NCBI GenBank assembly: GCA_027002665.1
Contig: JALWZK010000283.1
Span: 1-11,797 of the forward strand
DNA from: Campylobacteraceae bacterium
GTDB lineage: Bacteria > Campylobacterota > Campylobacteria > Campylobacterales > Sulfurovaceae
Length of the DNA stretch: 11,797 nucleotides
Direction of reading: 5' to 3'
Both the position numbers and the translations under genes were made by a program. The number at the start of each line of letters is the position of its first letter. Within the stretch, counting starts at the first letter, position 1. This document shows positions 1-7,818 of this stretch, one piece after another. The notes below the pieces were generated by a model, which was not told where the DNA came from, did not search any database, and worked only from the letters and a program-made list of their open reading frames with translations.

Positions 1-2
1 AT

Positions 3-140
3 ATTAGCCCATATATAAAAATAGTAATTCCTAAAAAGGTAAAAGAGGCTTATAGGGTAGCTAAGATTCCACCTAAGATTAGAGGATATTGCTATCAAGA
101 GAATCTAACTAAACTCCCCCATAAAAATCTTTCTTTTTAA
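3..140 (+). CDS. Possible C-terminal end of a plus-strand gene, cut by the window edge
   Basis: An open frame enters from the left edge and runs 45 codons to a TAA at 138-140. The peptide is rich in Lys and Pro (for example IPKKVKEAYRVAKIPPKIRGY) and ends in HKNLSF, which reads like a cytoplasmic protein tail. It would converge with napD and overlap its last 32 nt tail to tail. I do not recognise the family. An opposite-strand frame over about 1-108 is also open, with an aromatic-rich translation, so this could be chance in AT-rich DNA. No terminator hairpin for napD or for this gene is visible here. Confidence 0.3.
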   Translation: MSPYIKIVIPKKVKEAYRVAKIPPKIRGYCYQENLTKLPHKNLSF

Positions 141-474
141 GGTCTCCATGATAGACAACTTTATCTACATCAACATCTTTTTTGGTTAAAATTTCAGGAA
201 CAGGATTACTCTCATTTAAATTTTTTATCTCTTCATCTAACTGCTCCTCTTGATATGTCATCATCATATCGGCTGTAATGACAGTTGGAAGTTGTTGAAT
301 TTTTACAAGTTTTTTAATCTCATCTTCAACAGTTTCACCCTCTATTGTCACAATAATTTTCCCTTTTGTCTTATCGCTAAAGTGATAATCTACAAAATCT
401 GCATTTTTAAAATACTCTATTAACTCGTCAATATGTTTGGGTAGTGCTTGAACTACAATACTTGATATATTCAT
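109..474 (-). CDS. napD: NapD, chaperone for the NapA Tat signal peptide
   Basis: This is a 121-residue cytoplasmic protein of the NapD family, which binds the twin-arginine signal of NapA and delays export until cofactor insertion is complete. The family pattern is visible: N-terminal ISSIVVQALP, a central GKIIVTIEGE strand at about residues 38-47, and TVITADMMMTYQ at about 64-75. Escherichia coli NapD is about 87 residues, so roughly 35 residues (VPEILTKKD onward, ending DFYGGV) are a charged C-terminal extension. The ATG is preceded by a good AGGAG Shine-Dalgarno, which overlaps the napL stop codon; the gap to napL is 9 nt. It is the last gene of the nap operon. The identification rests on sequence pattern and operon position together. 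Confidence 0.92.
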   Translation of the reverse strand: MNISSIVVQALPKHIDELIEYFKNADFVDYHFSDKTKGKIIVTIEGETVEDEIKKLVKIQQLPTVITADMMMTYQEEQLDEEIKNLNESNPVPEILTKKDVDVDKVVYHGDLKKKDFYGGV

Positions 475-483
475 ATTTCACTC

Positions 484-1440
484 CTATTTTTGATTTAAAT
501 CCCATACCATAATACTACTATCATCGCTTGCTGAGAAAATTCTATTCTCATCTCGGAAAATAATCACATTTAGTGTGCTTTTCTGCCCTTTAAGTATAGC
601 TATTTTGGATTTAGTTGAACTATTATAGATATGGATATTATTCTGTTCGTCCATAGCAAAAGCCACTTTTTTAGCACTTGGACTAAGAGCAGTAGAATAG
701 ATTAAAAAATTCCCTGCAATATAGGTTCCCTTACCGGTAGCCACATTATAGATAGAGCCTCTTCTATCCTGTCCTGCCCCACTCACTATTCCATTTTTAA
801 AATCAACTCTATAGACATTATCGACATTTTGACCTTTAAGCACCTTTATAACCTTACCTGTTTGGACATCAACAACGGTTAGGACACCACTTTCACAGGA
901 GAAGACCACTTGAGTTTTATCTCTATTTAGTGCAAAATCCGAAAATTTAGATTCACTAAGTTGAACTCTATAACTCTCTTTTTTACTATTTAAATCTAAA
1001 AGTGACACCTCATTACTTAAATAACCCAATAGAATATGCTCCTTATCTATAAATCGAGCCTTAATTAGAGCCTTTTTATCCTCAGCAGAGAGTATCTGTG
1101 TAAGATTTTTATCATAGATATATAGGTCTGAATATCCATTTTTGCCACTATCGCTAAGAAGTAGATACCTGTTGCCTATCTTATCGACACTCATAACCCG
1201 AGCTGGTATCTCATCTCCCATAAAATCTTTTACATTGGGAATTGAGATGTTTTTTATATTCTGTCTTGTGGTAATATCTTTTATCTCTATATGACCCATA
1301 TCGGTAGCAATAACAAGTATATTGTCTCTTAGCACCATATCTCTAACTGTGCCATTTACCTCAATGCTATCTATCGGTTTGATAATTGGAACAGCCCATA
1401 TAATAGTAGTCCAAAATAGTAGAAAAAATATATATCTCAT
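484..1440 (-). CDS. napL: NapL, periplasmic beta-propeller accessory protein of nitrate reductase
   Basis: The protein has 318 residues. It begins with a Sec-type signal peptide (MRYIFFLLFWTTIIWA, cleavage expected near residue 16), so the mature protein should be periplasmic. The body shows repeated WD40-like beta-propeller blades of about 40 residues, with strands such as VVFSCESGVLTVVDVQTGKV and a C-terminal blade RIFSASDDSSIMVWDLNQK. NapL is characteristic of Campylobacterota nap operons; its exact biochemical role is not settled, and it is generally treated as an accessory factor for full NapA activity. Its ATG overlaps the stop of the upstream acidic ORF by 4 nt (ATGA), indicating translational coupling. 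No Cys pairs, haem sites or metal motifs are seen. The assignment depends strongly on operon position and the propeller fold. Confidence 0.88.
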   Translation of the reverse strand: MRYIFFLLFWTTIIWAVPIIKPIDSIEVNGTVRDMVLRDNILVIATDMGHIEIKDITTRQNIKNISIPNVKDFMGDEIPARVMSVDKIGNRYLLLSDSGKNGYSDLYIYDKNLTQILSAEDKKALIKARFIDKEHILLGYLSNEVSLLDLNSKKESYRVQLSESKFSDFALNRDKTQVVFSCESGVLTVVDVQTGKVIKVLKGQNVDNVYRVDFKNGIVSGAGQDRRGSIYNVATGKGTYIAGNFLIYSTALSPSAKKVAFAMDEQNNIHIYNSSTKSKIAILKGQKSTLNVIIFRDENRIFSASDDSSIMVWDLNQK

Positions 1441-1778
1441 GATAAAATACCTTCAATTTGATTTAATATTAACTCCTCTATCTCCTCTGTTGAGAGGTCG
1501 CTTTTAACTCCATAGAGGTCAATTTCACTAACCATAAAATTCTCGAAAGAGCTATTTTCACTCAATTTTGCAATCAGCTCTTCCATCTTATCTCCCCCTA
1601 AGGCCTCTTGTGTAAGTTCTGAAATATAGATAATAAAGTTATACTCATCAACATCAAACTCAAACTCTTCCGAATCGTAATCTACATAGTTCTCATCAAC
1701 GCTAAGCAGATGTCTTAACTCTATCTCTTTATCCTCTAATCTATCAAAAAGTTTCGGATATTTCTGTTGTAGTCTCAC
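1437..1778 (-). CDS. Unassigned acidic 113-residue protein within the nap operon
   Basis: This small protein is strongly acidic: about 30 Asp/Glu against 9 Lys/Arg in 113 residues, with the run SEEFEFDVDEY near residues 36-46. It has no signal peptide, no membrane segment and no Cys, so it should be a soluble cytoplasmic protein, probably mostly helical. It starts with GTG, not ATG. The GTG overlaps the napF stop as GTGA, and a good GAGGAG Shine-Dalgarno lies 6 nt upstream inside napF. Its own stop overlaps the napL start as ATGA. That tight coupling on both sides makes it a real gene of the operon. I do not recognise the family. An accessory or maturation role for a Nap component, perhaps for the neighbouring NapF, is inference from position only. 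Confidence 0.85.
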   Translation of the reverse strand: MRLQQKYPKLFDRLEDKEIELRHLLSVDENYVDYDSEEFEFDVDEYNFIIYISELTQEALGGDKMEELIAKLSENSSFENFMVSEIDLYGVKSDLSTEEIEELILNQIEGILS

Positions 1779-2296
1779 TTACTCTCCTCTTGAGGTATTA
1801 CTATGTAACTAATTGCCTCTGTAGGGCATCTTGAGATACAAAATCCACACGCTGAACAACTCTCATTATCTATAATAGGATTCAACATACCATTAAACAG
1901 AATTGCATCATCTATACATGGCTCTTTACATGAGTAACATATAACTCCTTGGTGGGCTACACAACTCTCTATAGAGATTTGAAATATGGCATTTAAATAT
2001 GGACTACTATTAGTTAAGGATAAAACATCTTTTTCACATGCGATAGCACACTCATCACAAAAGGTGCAACCATTTTTATCAAAAGTTAAAGTAGGAGTTT
2101 TTGTATTTTCATCAATATAGATAATCTTTTCATCACAAGAAGTGACACAAGCTTGACTTTCACAACTTGGACACTCACTCTGAAAAAGAGATTCACTTTT
2201 CCCATAGGGGGGACGAATCAGAAAAGGAGTCTCCTCCTCTTCCGATTGTCGTAAAGGTTTAGTAATGGATTTAAAAAAACCTCTTCTACTTACCAC
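1775..2296 (-). CDS. napF: NapF, cytoplasmic ferredoxin-type iron-sulfur protein
   Basis: This 173-residue protein carries four Cys quartets: C42/45/50/54, C77/80/83/87, C112/120/123/127 and C147/150/153/157, matching the four [4Fe-4S] sites of the NapF family. NapF is known from other bacteria as a cytoplasmic protein that interacts with NapA and is thought to help its maturation. The N-terminus SRRGFFKS fits the twin-arginine consensus, but a charged stretch (LRQSEEEETP) follows and not a hydrophobic helix, so export is unlikely. The start is GTG at 2296, sharing one base with the napB stop (TAGTG), and only a weak Shine-Dalgarno precedes it, so translation is probably coupled to napB. It ends inside the GTG of the next ORF. 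Presence of napF separates this operon from the typical Campylobacter arrangement. Confidence 0.9.
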   Translation of the reverse strand: MVSRRGFFKSITKPLRQSEEEETPFLIRPPYGKSESLFQSECPSCESQACVTSCDEKIIYIDENTKTPTLTFDKNGCTFCDECAIACEKDVLSLTNSSPYLNAIFQISIESCVAHQGVICYSCKEPCIDDAILFNGMLNPIIDNESCSACGFCISRCPTEAISYIVIPQEESK

Positions 2297-3246
2297 TACT
2301 CTACACCATCATTCATCATATCAGCAAGATTGGAGTGTGATTTTAAATCACCTGTCAATCCATCTGGCTTAAAGGTATTTCCCACTAAGGTTTGAACATT
2401 TGCTTGAGGGGCATGACACTGTGAACAGTTAAATCTACCCGGATAGAGATGGTCTAATTTTTTTACTGTTGCTAACTTAATATCACCAACATTTCCAATA
2501 TCACCTTTTGGTCCAACTTTGTGACCCTCTTTAACAAACTCTCCATTTTTAAGAGTTGTCGTTGGTCTATAGTTGGTAAAGTGAGTTGCTGGAATTGGAG
2601 TTGCACCCATACTTTTTGCAACATTAGGCATATGACACCCAAGACATTTATTGTCCTTTTGAGTAATAGGTAATAGTCCTTCAACAGAGTGAGGAATCAT
2701 CGGTGGAGCATTTACAAAAGCTCTCTCAAATCTCGGAGCAGCCCCCGGAGCTGGTCTATCATATTTAACATCAGCCGGTTTTACATCTTCCTCTTTAAAG
2801 ACAGATTTTTTTCTTAAACCTAAGAGCGTCTCATCAACTTCGTTTTTATTTCCCAAATCCTCTTTTTCAAGTCTTGCTTTATCAGCTACTTTTGCATTAA
2901 TATCAATCACTTTCGGAGCAGATTTAGCTTCAGCTTTTGCAGGAGCTTTAGTAGCTCCACCACCCTTAATTGAACTAGCAATAGAGTCAATATCTGCCTC
3001 ACTTAATGGTGCTACCTGCCCTTTCATAATCCCCTTCATAGAGCCACCATAAGAGCCATCTTTATACCCTTTAAGTGCCTTTACAATCTCCTCTTTTGAC
3101 ATATCTTTTACAACCTTAGATACGCCCATAGCCTTCTTTTCAAAATTTGCTCCATGACACCCTTTACAAGCAGTTGTATTCGCACTATAGAGTGCTGAAG
3201 CAGTCAATAATGAACCCAATGCCACTATCTTAATAACTCTTGTCAT
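2296..3246 (-). CDS. napB: NapB-type nitrate reductase cytochrome fused to an N-terminal cytochrome c553-like domain (three haems)
   Basis: The protein has 316 residues, about twice the usual NapB length. The start chosen is the ATG at 3246, where AAAGGAG precedes it and a clean Sec signal follows (MTRVIKIVALGSLLTASALYSA). A further ATG frame extending into napH was not used. After the signal comes a monohaem c553-like domain at about 23-95: CKGCH at 27-31, the GYKDGSYGG region, Met70 or Met74 as likely sixth ligand, and APLSEADI. Residues 96-112 form a linker rich in Ala, Lys and Pro. The NapB domain fills about 137-316, with PPMIPHS (His186), CLGCH at 201-205, ATHF (His222) and CSQCHAPQ from 274. 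NapB passes electrons from NapGH to NapA in the periplasm; the extra haem domain may be an additional entry point for electrons. The gene lies 10 nt after napH and shares one base with napF. Confidence 0.93.
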   Translation of the reverse strand: MTRVIKIVALGSLLTASALYSANTTACKGCHGANFEKKAMGVSKVVKDMSKEEIVKALKGYKDGSYGGSMKGIMKGQVAPLSEADIDSIASSIKGGGATKAPAKAEAKSAPKVIDINAKVADKARLEKEDLGNKNEVDETLLGLRKKSVFKEEDVKPADVKYDRPAPGAAPRFERAFVNAPPMIPHSVEGLLPITQKDNKCLGCHMPNVAKSMGATPIPATHFTNYRPTTTLKNGEFVKEGHKVGPKGDIGNVGDIKLATVKKLDHLYPGRFNCSQCHAPQANVQTLVGNTFKPDGLTGDLKSHSNLADMMNDGVE

Positions 3247-3256
3247 TTTCTCTCCT

Positions 3257-4069
3257 TTAACTTTTTTTATTTTTATTAAAATCTCTAATAGCAAAACTTA
3301 GAGCATCTTCTCTACAGACATCAATACAGCGACCACAATTGGTGCACTCTCCATCTGTTACTGAGATACTCTCTCTATTAATCATTTTTAATACCTGATT
3401 TTCTGGACAGACAGCTTTACACTCCATACAGTTGGTGCATACCTCATGGTCATGTTTAACTCTAATAATACTCTTTTTCCCAATAATTGAATAGAAAGCA
3501 CCGAGAGGACAGAGATGTCCACACCAACCATTTTTAACTCCAAAAAGATCAAATAGGAAAATTGCGACTATCACTGAAATACCTGCACCAAAACCGAAGA
3601 TAATACCTCTCTGCATAATAGTTATAGGACTAAATACTTCAAAAGCGGCAATTCCTACAATAGCAGAGACAATAAGTCCCAAAACCATAATCCAATATCG
3701 AGTTCTTCGTTTTAAGAAGCGATAATTTACCTCTTCCTTATCTAATTTCAGTTTGCGTCTAAGCCAATTTGATAAATCTGTCACCATATTGATAGGACAT
3801 ACCCAACTACAAAAAGCTCTTCCACCTACTATCATATAGAAGAGTGTAATAAGTAATGCTCCTATCAGAACATCTGCCCCTATTAGAAAACCTGCAGATA
3901 GAACTTGTAGTGTAGTATAAGGGTCGGCCAGTGGAATAAAACCAAACAGTTTTGAAGAGCCGAAAGTTCCCTCTAAGATATGCCAACCATAAGCATTAGC
4001 AGAGAAGTAGAGAAACATTAACCCAATCTGTGTTACTCTTCTCAGGAGTAGATATTTAAACTTTTTCAT
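3257..4069 (-). CDS. napH: NapH, membrane iron-sulfur quinol dehydrogenase subunit
   Basis: NapH has 270 residues and at least four hydrophobic membrane spans (about 12-28, 55-82, 126-146 and 155-177). The two Cx3CP motifs of the family are present: CSWVCP at 87-92 and CGHLCP at 183-188. The soluble C-terminus holds two [4Fe-4S] quartets at C211/214/217/221 and C242/245/248/252. NapH is known to form, with NapG, a membrane complex that oxidises menaquinol and feeds NapB, replacing NapC where that gene is missing, as here. Its start overlaps the napG stop by one base (TAATG), so translation is coupled. The C-terminus is Lys-rich (FNKNKKS). Length and all cysteines match an intact family member. 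Confidence 0.96.
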   Translation of the reverse strand: MKKFKYLLLRRVTQIGLMFLYFSANAYGWHILEGTFGSSKLFGFIPLADPYTTLQVLSAGFLIGADVLIGALLITLFYMIVGGRAFCSWVCPINMVTDLSNWLRRKLKLDKEEVNYRFLKRRTRYWIMVLGLIVSAIVGIAAFEVFSPITIMQRGIIFGFGAGISVIVAIFLFDLFGVKNGWCGHLCPLGAFYSIIGKKSIIRVKHDHEVCTNCMECKAVCPENQVLKMINRESISVTDGECTNCGRCIDVCREDALSFAIRDFNKNKKS

Positions 4070-4899
4070 TAATACTCTATCCCCCTATTTAAATAATCTG
4101 ATGGTTTCTGTTTACTTCTCTCATCATGCGTCTCAATTTCATCAATTTTTCTATCTCCTACTCTCTGTTGGTCTTTTATATCCCAACCTTTTACATAGTG
4201 GTCGCCCACTTTTCCTGTGGAGTATTTTCTTGGAAGCACAAAAATAGCAGGTTTTTCAGTTACACAAGCCTTTTCACACAAACCACAACCGGTGCAGATA
4301 TCTGAGTGAACTACTGGAAGTAGAAAAGCGTGTTTTCCTGTCCGTGCATTCTTTTGATATTCAAGTGTAAGTGCCTCATCAAGTAGAGGACAGGCTCTAT
4401 AACAGGCATCACACTGTAAACCCCAATAGGCTATACACGACTCCTTATGCACTACTGCCAGACCCATCTTAGCCCTATTAATATCGAGTTCCCTCTTCTC
4501 ATTCAGGAGAGACTCCATATCTAATGCCTCTGATGGACAGACCGGCACACAAGGAATATCATCACACATATAACAGGGAACCTCTCGAGGGACAAAGAAA
4601 GGTGTTCCAATAAGTTTATGATCACCTCCCTTAGCTATTTTAAGTGTTCCTTCCCTTTGAGTTCCATCTCTATTTTTATTACTTTCACGATTCACACAAG
4701 CTTCAGCACAGAGTCCACACTTAATGCAGACATCTATAAACTGCTCTTCAGGTATCGCCCCCGGTGGTCTAAGCACCAGAGGTGAACTCTTTGCCTCATC
4801 ACAATAACCACTCCACAACAATCCACCAAGAGCTGTAAGACCTACGCTTTGAAGAGTCGTTGCCATAAACTTTCGTCTATTGTTGTTGGAGCTTTTCAT
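4069..4899 (-). CDS. napG: NapG, periplasmic four-cluster ferredoxin with Tat signal
   Basis: The protein has 276 residues. The N-terminus NNRRKFMATT followed by a hydrophobic stretch (about 13-30) is a twin-arginine signal, so the folded protein is sent to the periplasm. Four [4Fe-4S] quartets are visible: C58/61/64/68, C109/112/117/121, C155/163/166/170 and C202/205/208/212. NapG partners NapH and carries electrons from the membrane quinol site to NapB. The wide C155-C163 spacing (CIAYWGLQC) is the family's usual pattern. The start lies 3 nt after the napA stop, with an AAGG Shine-Dalgarno inside the end of napA. No key residue is missing. Confidence 0.96.
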   Translation of the reverse strand: MKSSNNNRRKFMATTLQSVGLTALGGLLWSGYCDEAKSSPLVLRPPGAIPEEQFIDVCIKCGLCAEACVNRESNKNRDGTQREGTLKIAKGGDHKLIGTPFFVPREVPCYMCDDIPCVPVCPSEALDMESLLNEKRELDINRAKMGLAVVHKESCIAYWGLQCDACYRACPLLDEALTLEYQKNARTGKHAFLLPVVHSDICTGCGLCEKACVTEKPAIFVLPRKYSTGKVGDHYVKGWDIKDQQRVGDRKIDEIETHDERSKQKPSDYLNRGIEY

Positions 4900-4902
4900 A
4901 AC

Positions 4903-7716
4903 TTATGCCTTAGTAATCTTTACAGCACACTTCTTGTAGTCTGTCTGTTTTGACATTGGACAAGTTGCATCAAGAGTTACTTTATTGATAAATACCTTCT
5001 CATCAAACCAAGGCACAAATACCAATCCTTGAGGTGGTCTATTTCTTCCTCTTGTCTCAACTCTCGCTTTTACTCTACCACGGCGAGACTCAACCCATAC
5101 AAGTTCACCTCTCTTAATACCCTTAGCTTTTGCATCTTTAGGGTGCATATAACAGAGTGCCTCTGGAACAGCACGATATAGTTCTGGAACTCTCATTGTC
5201 ATAGTTCCAGAGTGCCAATGCTCGAGAACCCTACCTGTGCATAACCAAGTATCATAGTTGCTATCAGGCATTTCTGGCGGGTCCATATATGGTCTTGCAA
5301 ATATTTTTGCCTTATTTGGTAGAGCATATTTACCAAGTTTCTTATCCGGAGCTGTTAGAGTTCCTTGAAGAATCTTCTTAGCGAGTGGACCATAGAATGC
5401 GTGGGTTGAGTTACTTCCACTCTTTTTAACCGCCTTAGCTGCATAAGGGTCATATTTAACATTAAATCTCCACTGTGTCTCTTTACCATCAACAACAGGC
5501 CACTTAAGTCCTCTTACTTTATGGTAAACTTCAAATGGAGCTAAGTCATGTCCATGTCCTCTACCGAATGAAGCATACTCTTCAAATAGATACTCATGAA
5601 CCATAAATCCATAACCCTTAAATACTTTTCCATCTCCACCTTTAACATTTCTGCTATCACCGATACATTCAGAATTATCAAAACCTTTTTGTGGGAATTT
5701 ATTAAGGTCTATTTTGTATTTTTTACCTTTATTTGCATAGAGAATTTCAAACATGGTAGTATCCTCTTTGTAACCCATCTTCTTAGCATCTTCAATTACA
5801 TTTGGAAGTTTTTTACCATTTCTAAGTGTATATTCTCCCCAAAGGTCTTTAACTGTAAATCTTTTTGAGAACTCCATCCACTGCCAAGTATCAGACATCG
5901 CTTCACCTACCGGTAAAACTTGTTGTCTCCAGTGTTGTGTTCTTCTCTCTGCATTTCCATAAGCACCCCACTTCTCATAAATCATAGCTGAAGGAAGCAC
6001 AAGGTCGGAAACCATAGCAGAAATTCCCGGATAACCATCTGAGGTTACAATAAAGTTATCCATCTCTCTTGCTGCCTTAATCCAATGTTTTGCACTGGCA
6101 CTATCTTGATACGGGTTACACACATTTACCCATGCAAACTTAACTACACCATCTTCAATATCTCTATGGATTTTCATAATGTGTTGATTACCCACTGGAT
6201 TGAGTGTTCCCGCTGGAAGTCCCCATACCTTTTCCACTTTTGCTCTATGTTTAGGGTTTTTAACCATCATATCTGCAGGGAGTCTATGACAGAATGTTCC
6301 AACCTCTCTCGCCGTTCCACAAGCTGACGGTTGTCCTGTCAATGAGAATGCTCCATTACCCGGAAGTGCCTGTTTATTGAGTAGGAAGTGAACATTATAG
6401 GAGAGAGTATTTACCCAAGTTCCTCTTGTGTGTTGGTTCATACCCATAGTCCAGAAGGAGACAACTTTTCTACCCTTTTCAATATATAAAGCCACTAAAT
6501 CTTGGAGTTTTTTCTTAAAGCTATCAAGAGACTCATTTGGGTCACCTTTTGCTATCTTAGCAACATAGTCAAGCGTAAACGGCTCTAAAGATTTTTTATA
6601 CTCCTCAAAAGAGATTTTCCAATGTTTCAATGTCCCCGGAGTATTTTTCATAGTGTCACCCTCTTTATACCCATAAGGTGCAAGTGCAGGTGCCTCCTTA
6701 GCAGATACCTTTTTCTCCATCTCCTTAGAGATTGTCTCCATCTCTTTTGCACTATATTTACCCTCTTTAAGTGACTTTTCACCTGCCCTTCTCATACCGT
6801 AACCGATATTTACAGGTCCAGCAGCAAAGACAATATTTTTCTTCACAAAGTCCCAATCGATAGCTTCTGGGTGGTTATATACAATCTCATGTGCAATATA
6901 GTTCCAAATTGCAAGGTCAGTGTTTGGAGAGAATATAATATTAAAGTCACCAAGGTCACAAGTTCTATTTGTATAGGTTTGGATATTTACAACTTTTACT
7001 CTATCAGGGTCAGAGAGTTTTCTATCGGTGACACGAGACCAAAGAATTGGGTGCATCTCTGCCATATTTGAACCCCAAGTCACAATAGTATCTGTAAGTT
7101 CAATATCATCATAACAGCCACTTGGCTCATCGATACCGAATGTTTGATAGAAACCAACAACAGCACTTGCCATACAGTGTCTAGCATTTGGGTCAATAGC
7201 ATTTGAGCGGAAACCACCCTTCATCATCTTTTGGGCAGCATACCCCTCCATAACTGTATATTGTCCAGAAGCAAATACAGCTACACCCTCAGGTCCAGAC
7301 TCTTTAAGTGCTTTCTTAGCATGCTTCTCCATCTCATCAAATGCTCTTTTCCAAGATACAGGTTTAAATTTACCTTTTTTATCAAATTCACCTTTATCAT
7401 TCATACGAAGAAGAGGAGTTTTAAGTCTATCTGCTCCATACATAATTTTTGCATTAAAATACCCTTTAATACAGTTAAGTCCTCGATTTACTGGAGCAGC
7501 AGGGTCACCTTTTACAGCAACGATTCGCCCATTTTTTGTTGCAAGCATAATTCCACAACCGGTTCCACAAAATCGACAAGCAGCTTTGTCCCATCGCCAA
7601 CCTGATTCAGCCTTCTCTGCCTTTGCTTGAGCCTCTTGGGGGACAGCAATTCCTACAGCAGAAGCTGCTGCTACAGCTGCTGAACTCTTTAAGAAATCTC
7701 TTCTATTTAAAGCCAT
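4903..7716 (-). CDS. napA: NapA, periplasmic nitrate reductase catalytic subunit
   Basis: NapA reduces nitrate to nitrite in the periplasm using a Mo-bis-MGD cofactor and one [4Fe-4S] cluster. The 937-residue protein begins with a Tat signal (NRRDFLK, then an Ala-rich helix ending PQEAQA near residue 31). The cluster ligands are C47, C50, C54 and C82, and Lys84 in CIKG is the conserved electron-transfer lysine. C181 in ARHCMASAV is the expected Mo ligand. It is longer than the Escherichia coli protein of 828 residues; part of the excess is a Lys/Glu-rich insert at about 312-358, as is usual for long Campylobacterota NapA. The ATG has a strong AGGAGG Shine-Dalgarno 7 nt upstream. It is the first gene of the operon, directly behind the FNR-like promoter. 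Confidence 0.98.
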   Translation of the reverse strand: MALNRRDFLKSSAAVAAASAVGIAVPQEAQAKAEKAESGWRWDKAACRFCGTGCGIMLATKNGRIVAVKGDPAAPVNRGLNCIKGYFNAKIMYGADRLKTPLLRMNDKGEFDKKGKFKPVSWKRAFDEMEKHAKKALKESGPEGVAVFASGQYTVMEGYAAQKMMKGGFRSNAIDPNARHCMASAVVGFYQTFGIDEPSGCYDDIELTDTIVTWGSNMAEMHPILWSRVTDRKLSDPDRVKVVNIQTYTNRTCDLGDFNIIFSPNTDLAIWNYIAHEIVYNHPEAIDWDFVKKNIVFAAGPVNIGYGMRRAGEKSLKEGKYSAKEMETISKEMEKKVSAKEAPALAPYGYKEGDTMKNTPGTLKHWKISFEEYKKSLEPFTLDYVAKIAKGDPNESLDSFKKKLQDLVALYIEKGRKVVSFWTMGMNQHTRGTWVNTLSYNVHFLLNKQALPGNGAFSLTGQPSACGTAREVGTFCHRLPADMMVKNPKHRAKVEKVWGLPAGTLNPVGNQHIMKIHRDIEDGVVKFAWVNVCNPYQDSASAKHWIKAAREMDNFIVTSDGYPGISAMVSDLVLPSAMIYEKWGAYGNAERRTQHWRQQVLPVGEAMSDTWQWMEFSKRFTVKDLWGEYTLRNGKKLPNVIEDAKKMGYKEDTTMFEILYANKGKKYKIDLNKFPQKGFDNSECIGDSRNVKGGDGKVFKGYGFMVHEYLFEEYASFGRGHGHDLAPFEVYHKVRGLKWPVVDGKETQWRFNVKYDPYAAKAVKKSGSNSTHAFYGPLAKKILQGTLTAPDKKLGKYALPNKAKIFARPYMDPPEMPDSNYDTWLCTGRVLEHWHSGTMTMRVPELYRAVPEALCYMHPKDAKAKGIKRGELVWVESRRGRVKARVETRGRNRPPQGLVFVPWFDEKVFINKVTLDATCPMSKQTDYKKCAVKITKA

Positions 7717-7765
7717 TCTTCTTCCTCCTAAGGATAATTAGTTTGCTATAAACAAATATAACATG

Positions 7766-7779
7766 GTTATAAGAATAAC
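7766..7779 (-). promoter_or_regulatory. Perfect 5-4-5 palindrome covering the napA -10 region
   Basis: On the minus strand the sequence GTTAT-TCTT-ATAAC is a perfect inverted repeat with a 4-nt spacer, the same geometry as Crp/Fnr-family boxes. Its centre is 34 nt downstream of the FNR-like box, and it covers the proposed -10 element. A factor bound here would block RNA polymerase, so a repressor role is possible. In this AT-rich gap some symmetry is expected by chance. Confidence 0.4.
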
Positions 7780-7780
7780 A
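7772..7780 (-). promoter_or_regulatory. Extended -10 element of the proposed nap promoter
   Basis: The minus strand reads TGT-TATTCT, an extended -10 (TGn) joined to a hexamer matching TATAAT at 4 of 6 positions. If the hexamer occupies -12 to -7, transcription starts at about 7765. That leaves a 49-nt leader before the napA ATG and puts the FNR-like box at exactly -41.5. No -35 hexamer at normal spacing is evident, which suits an activator-dependent promoter. Confidence 0.5.
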
Positions 7781-7799
7781 TAACTGTTTTAAATAAATA

Positions 7800-7813
7800 T
7801 TGATATTAGTCAA
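7800..7813 (-). promoter_or_regulatory. FNR/CRP-family binding site upstream of napA
   Basis: The sequence TTGAC-TAAT-ATCAA differs at one position from the FNR consensus TTGAT-N4-ATCAA. It lies 6 nt beyond the serS stop codon, in the only gap before the nap operon. Its spacing to the extended -10 element gives the class II activator position. Campylobacterota are known to use Crp/Fnr-type regulators for nitrate respiration (NssA/B/C in Wolinella, NssR in Campylobacter). Which family member binds here cannot be read from the sequence. Confidence 0.6.
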
Positions 7814-7818
7814 TAGTA

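Noticed and set aside
61..80. Direct repeat CTAAGATT occurring twice 12 nt apart
   Set aside because: Two 8-bp copies in AT-rich DNA with no further copies are not meaningful.
2472..2684. 70-residue minus-strand frame inside napB
   Set aside because: It lies wholly within the haem-binding NapB domain in another frame and has no independent support.
3247..3294. Upstream start for napB that would add 16 residues and overlap napH
   Set aside because: The added residues (MLLEILIKIKKVKGEK) spoil the signal peptide, while the ATG at 3246 has a strong AAAGGAG site and begins a normal Sec signal.
5596..7605. Several plus-strand frames of 66-124 residues opposite napA
   Set aside because: They are antisense to a highly conserved catalytic gene, have odd Cys/Ser/Ile-rich compositions and lack ribosome sites.
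7808..7813. TTGACT upstream of napA read as a sigma-70 -35 box
   Set aside because: It is 30 nt from the best -10 element, and no good -10 occurs at 16-18 nt. The bases are better explained as one arm of the FNR-like palindrome.
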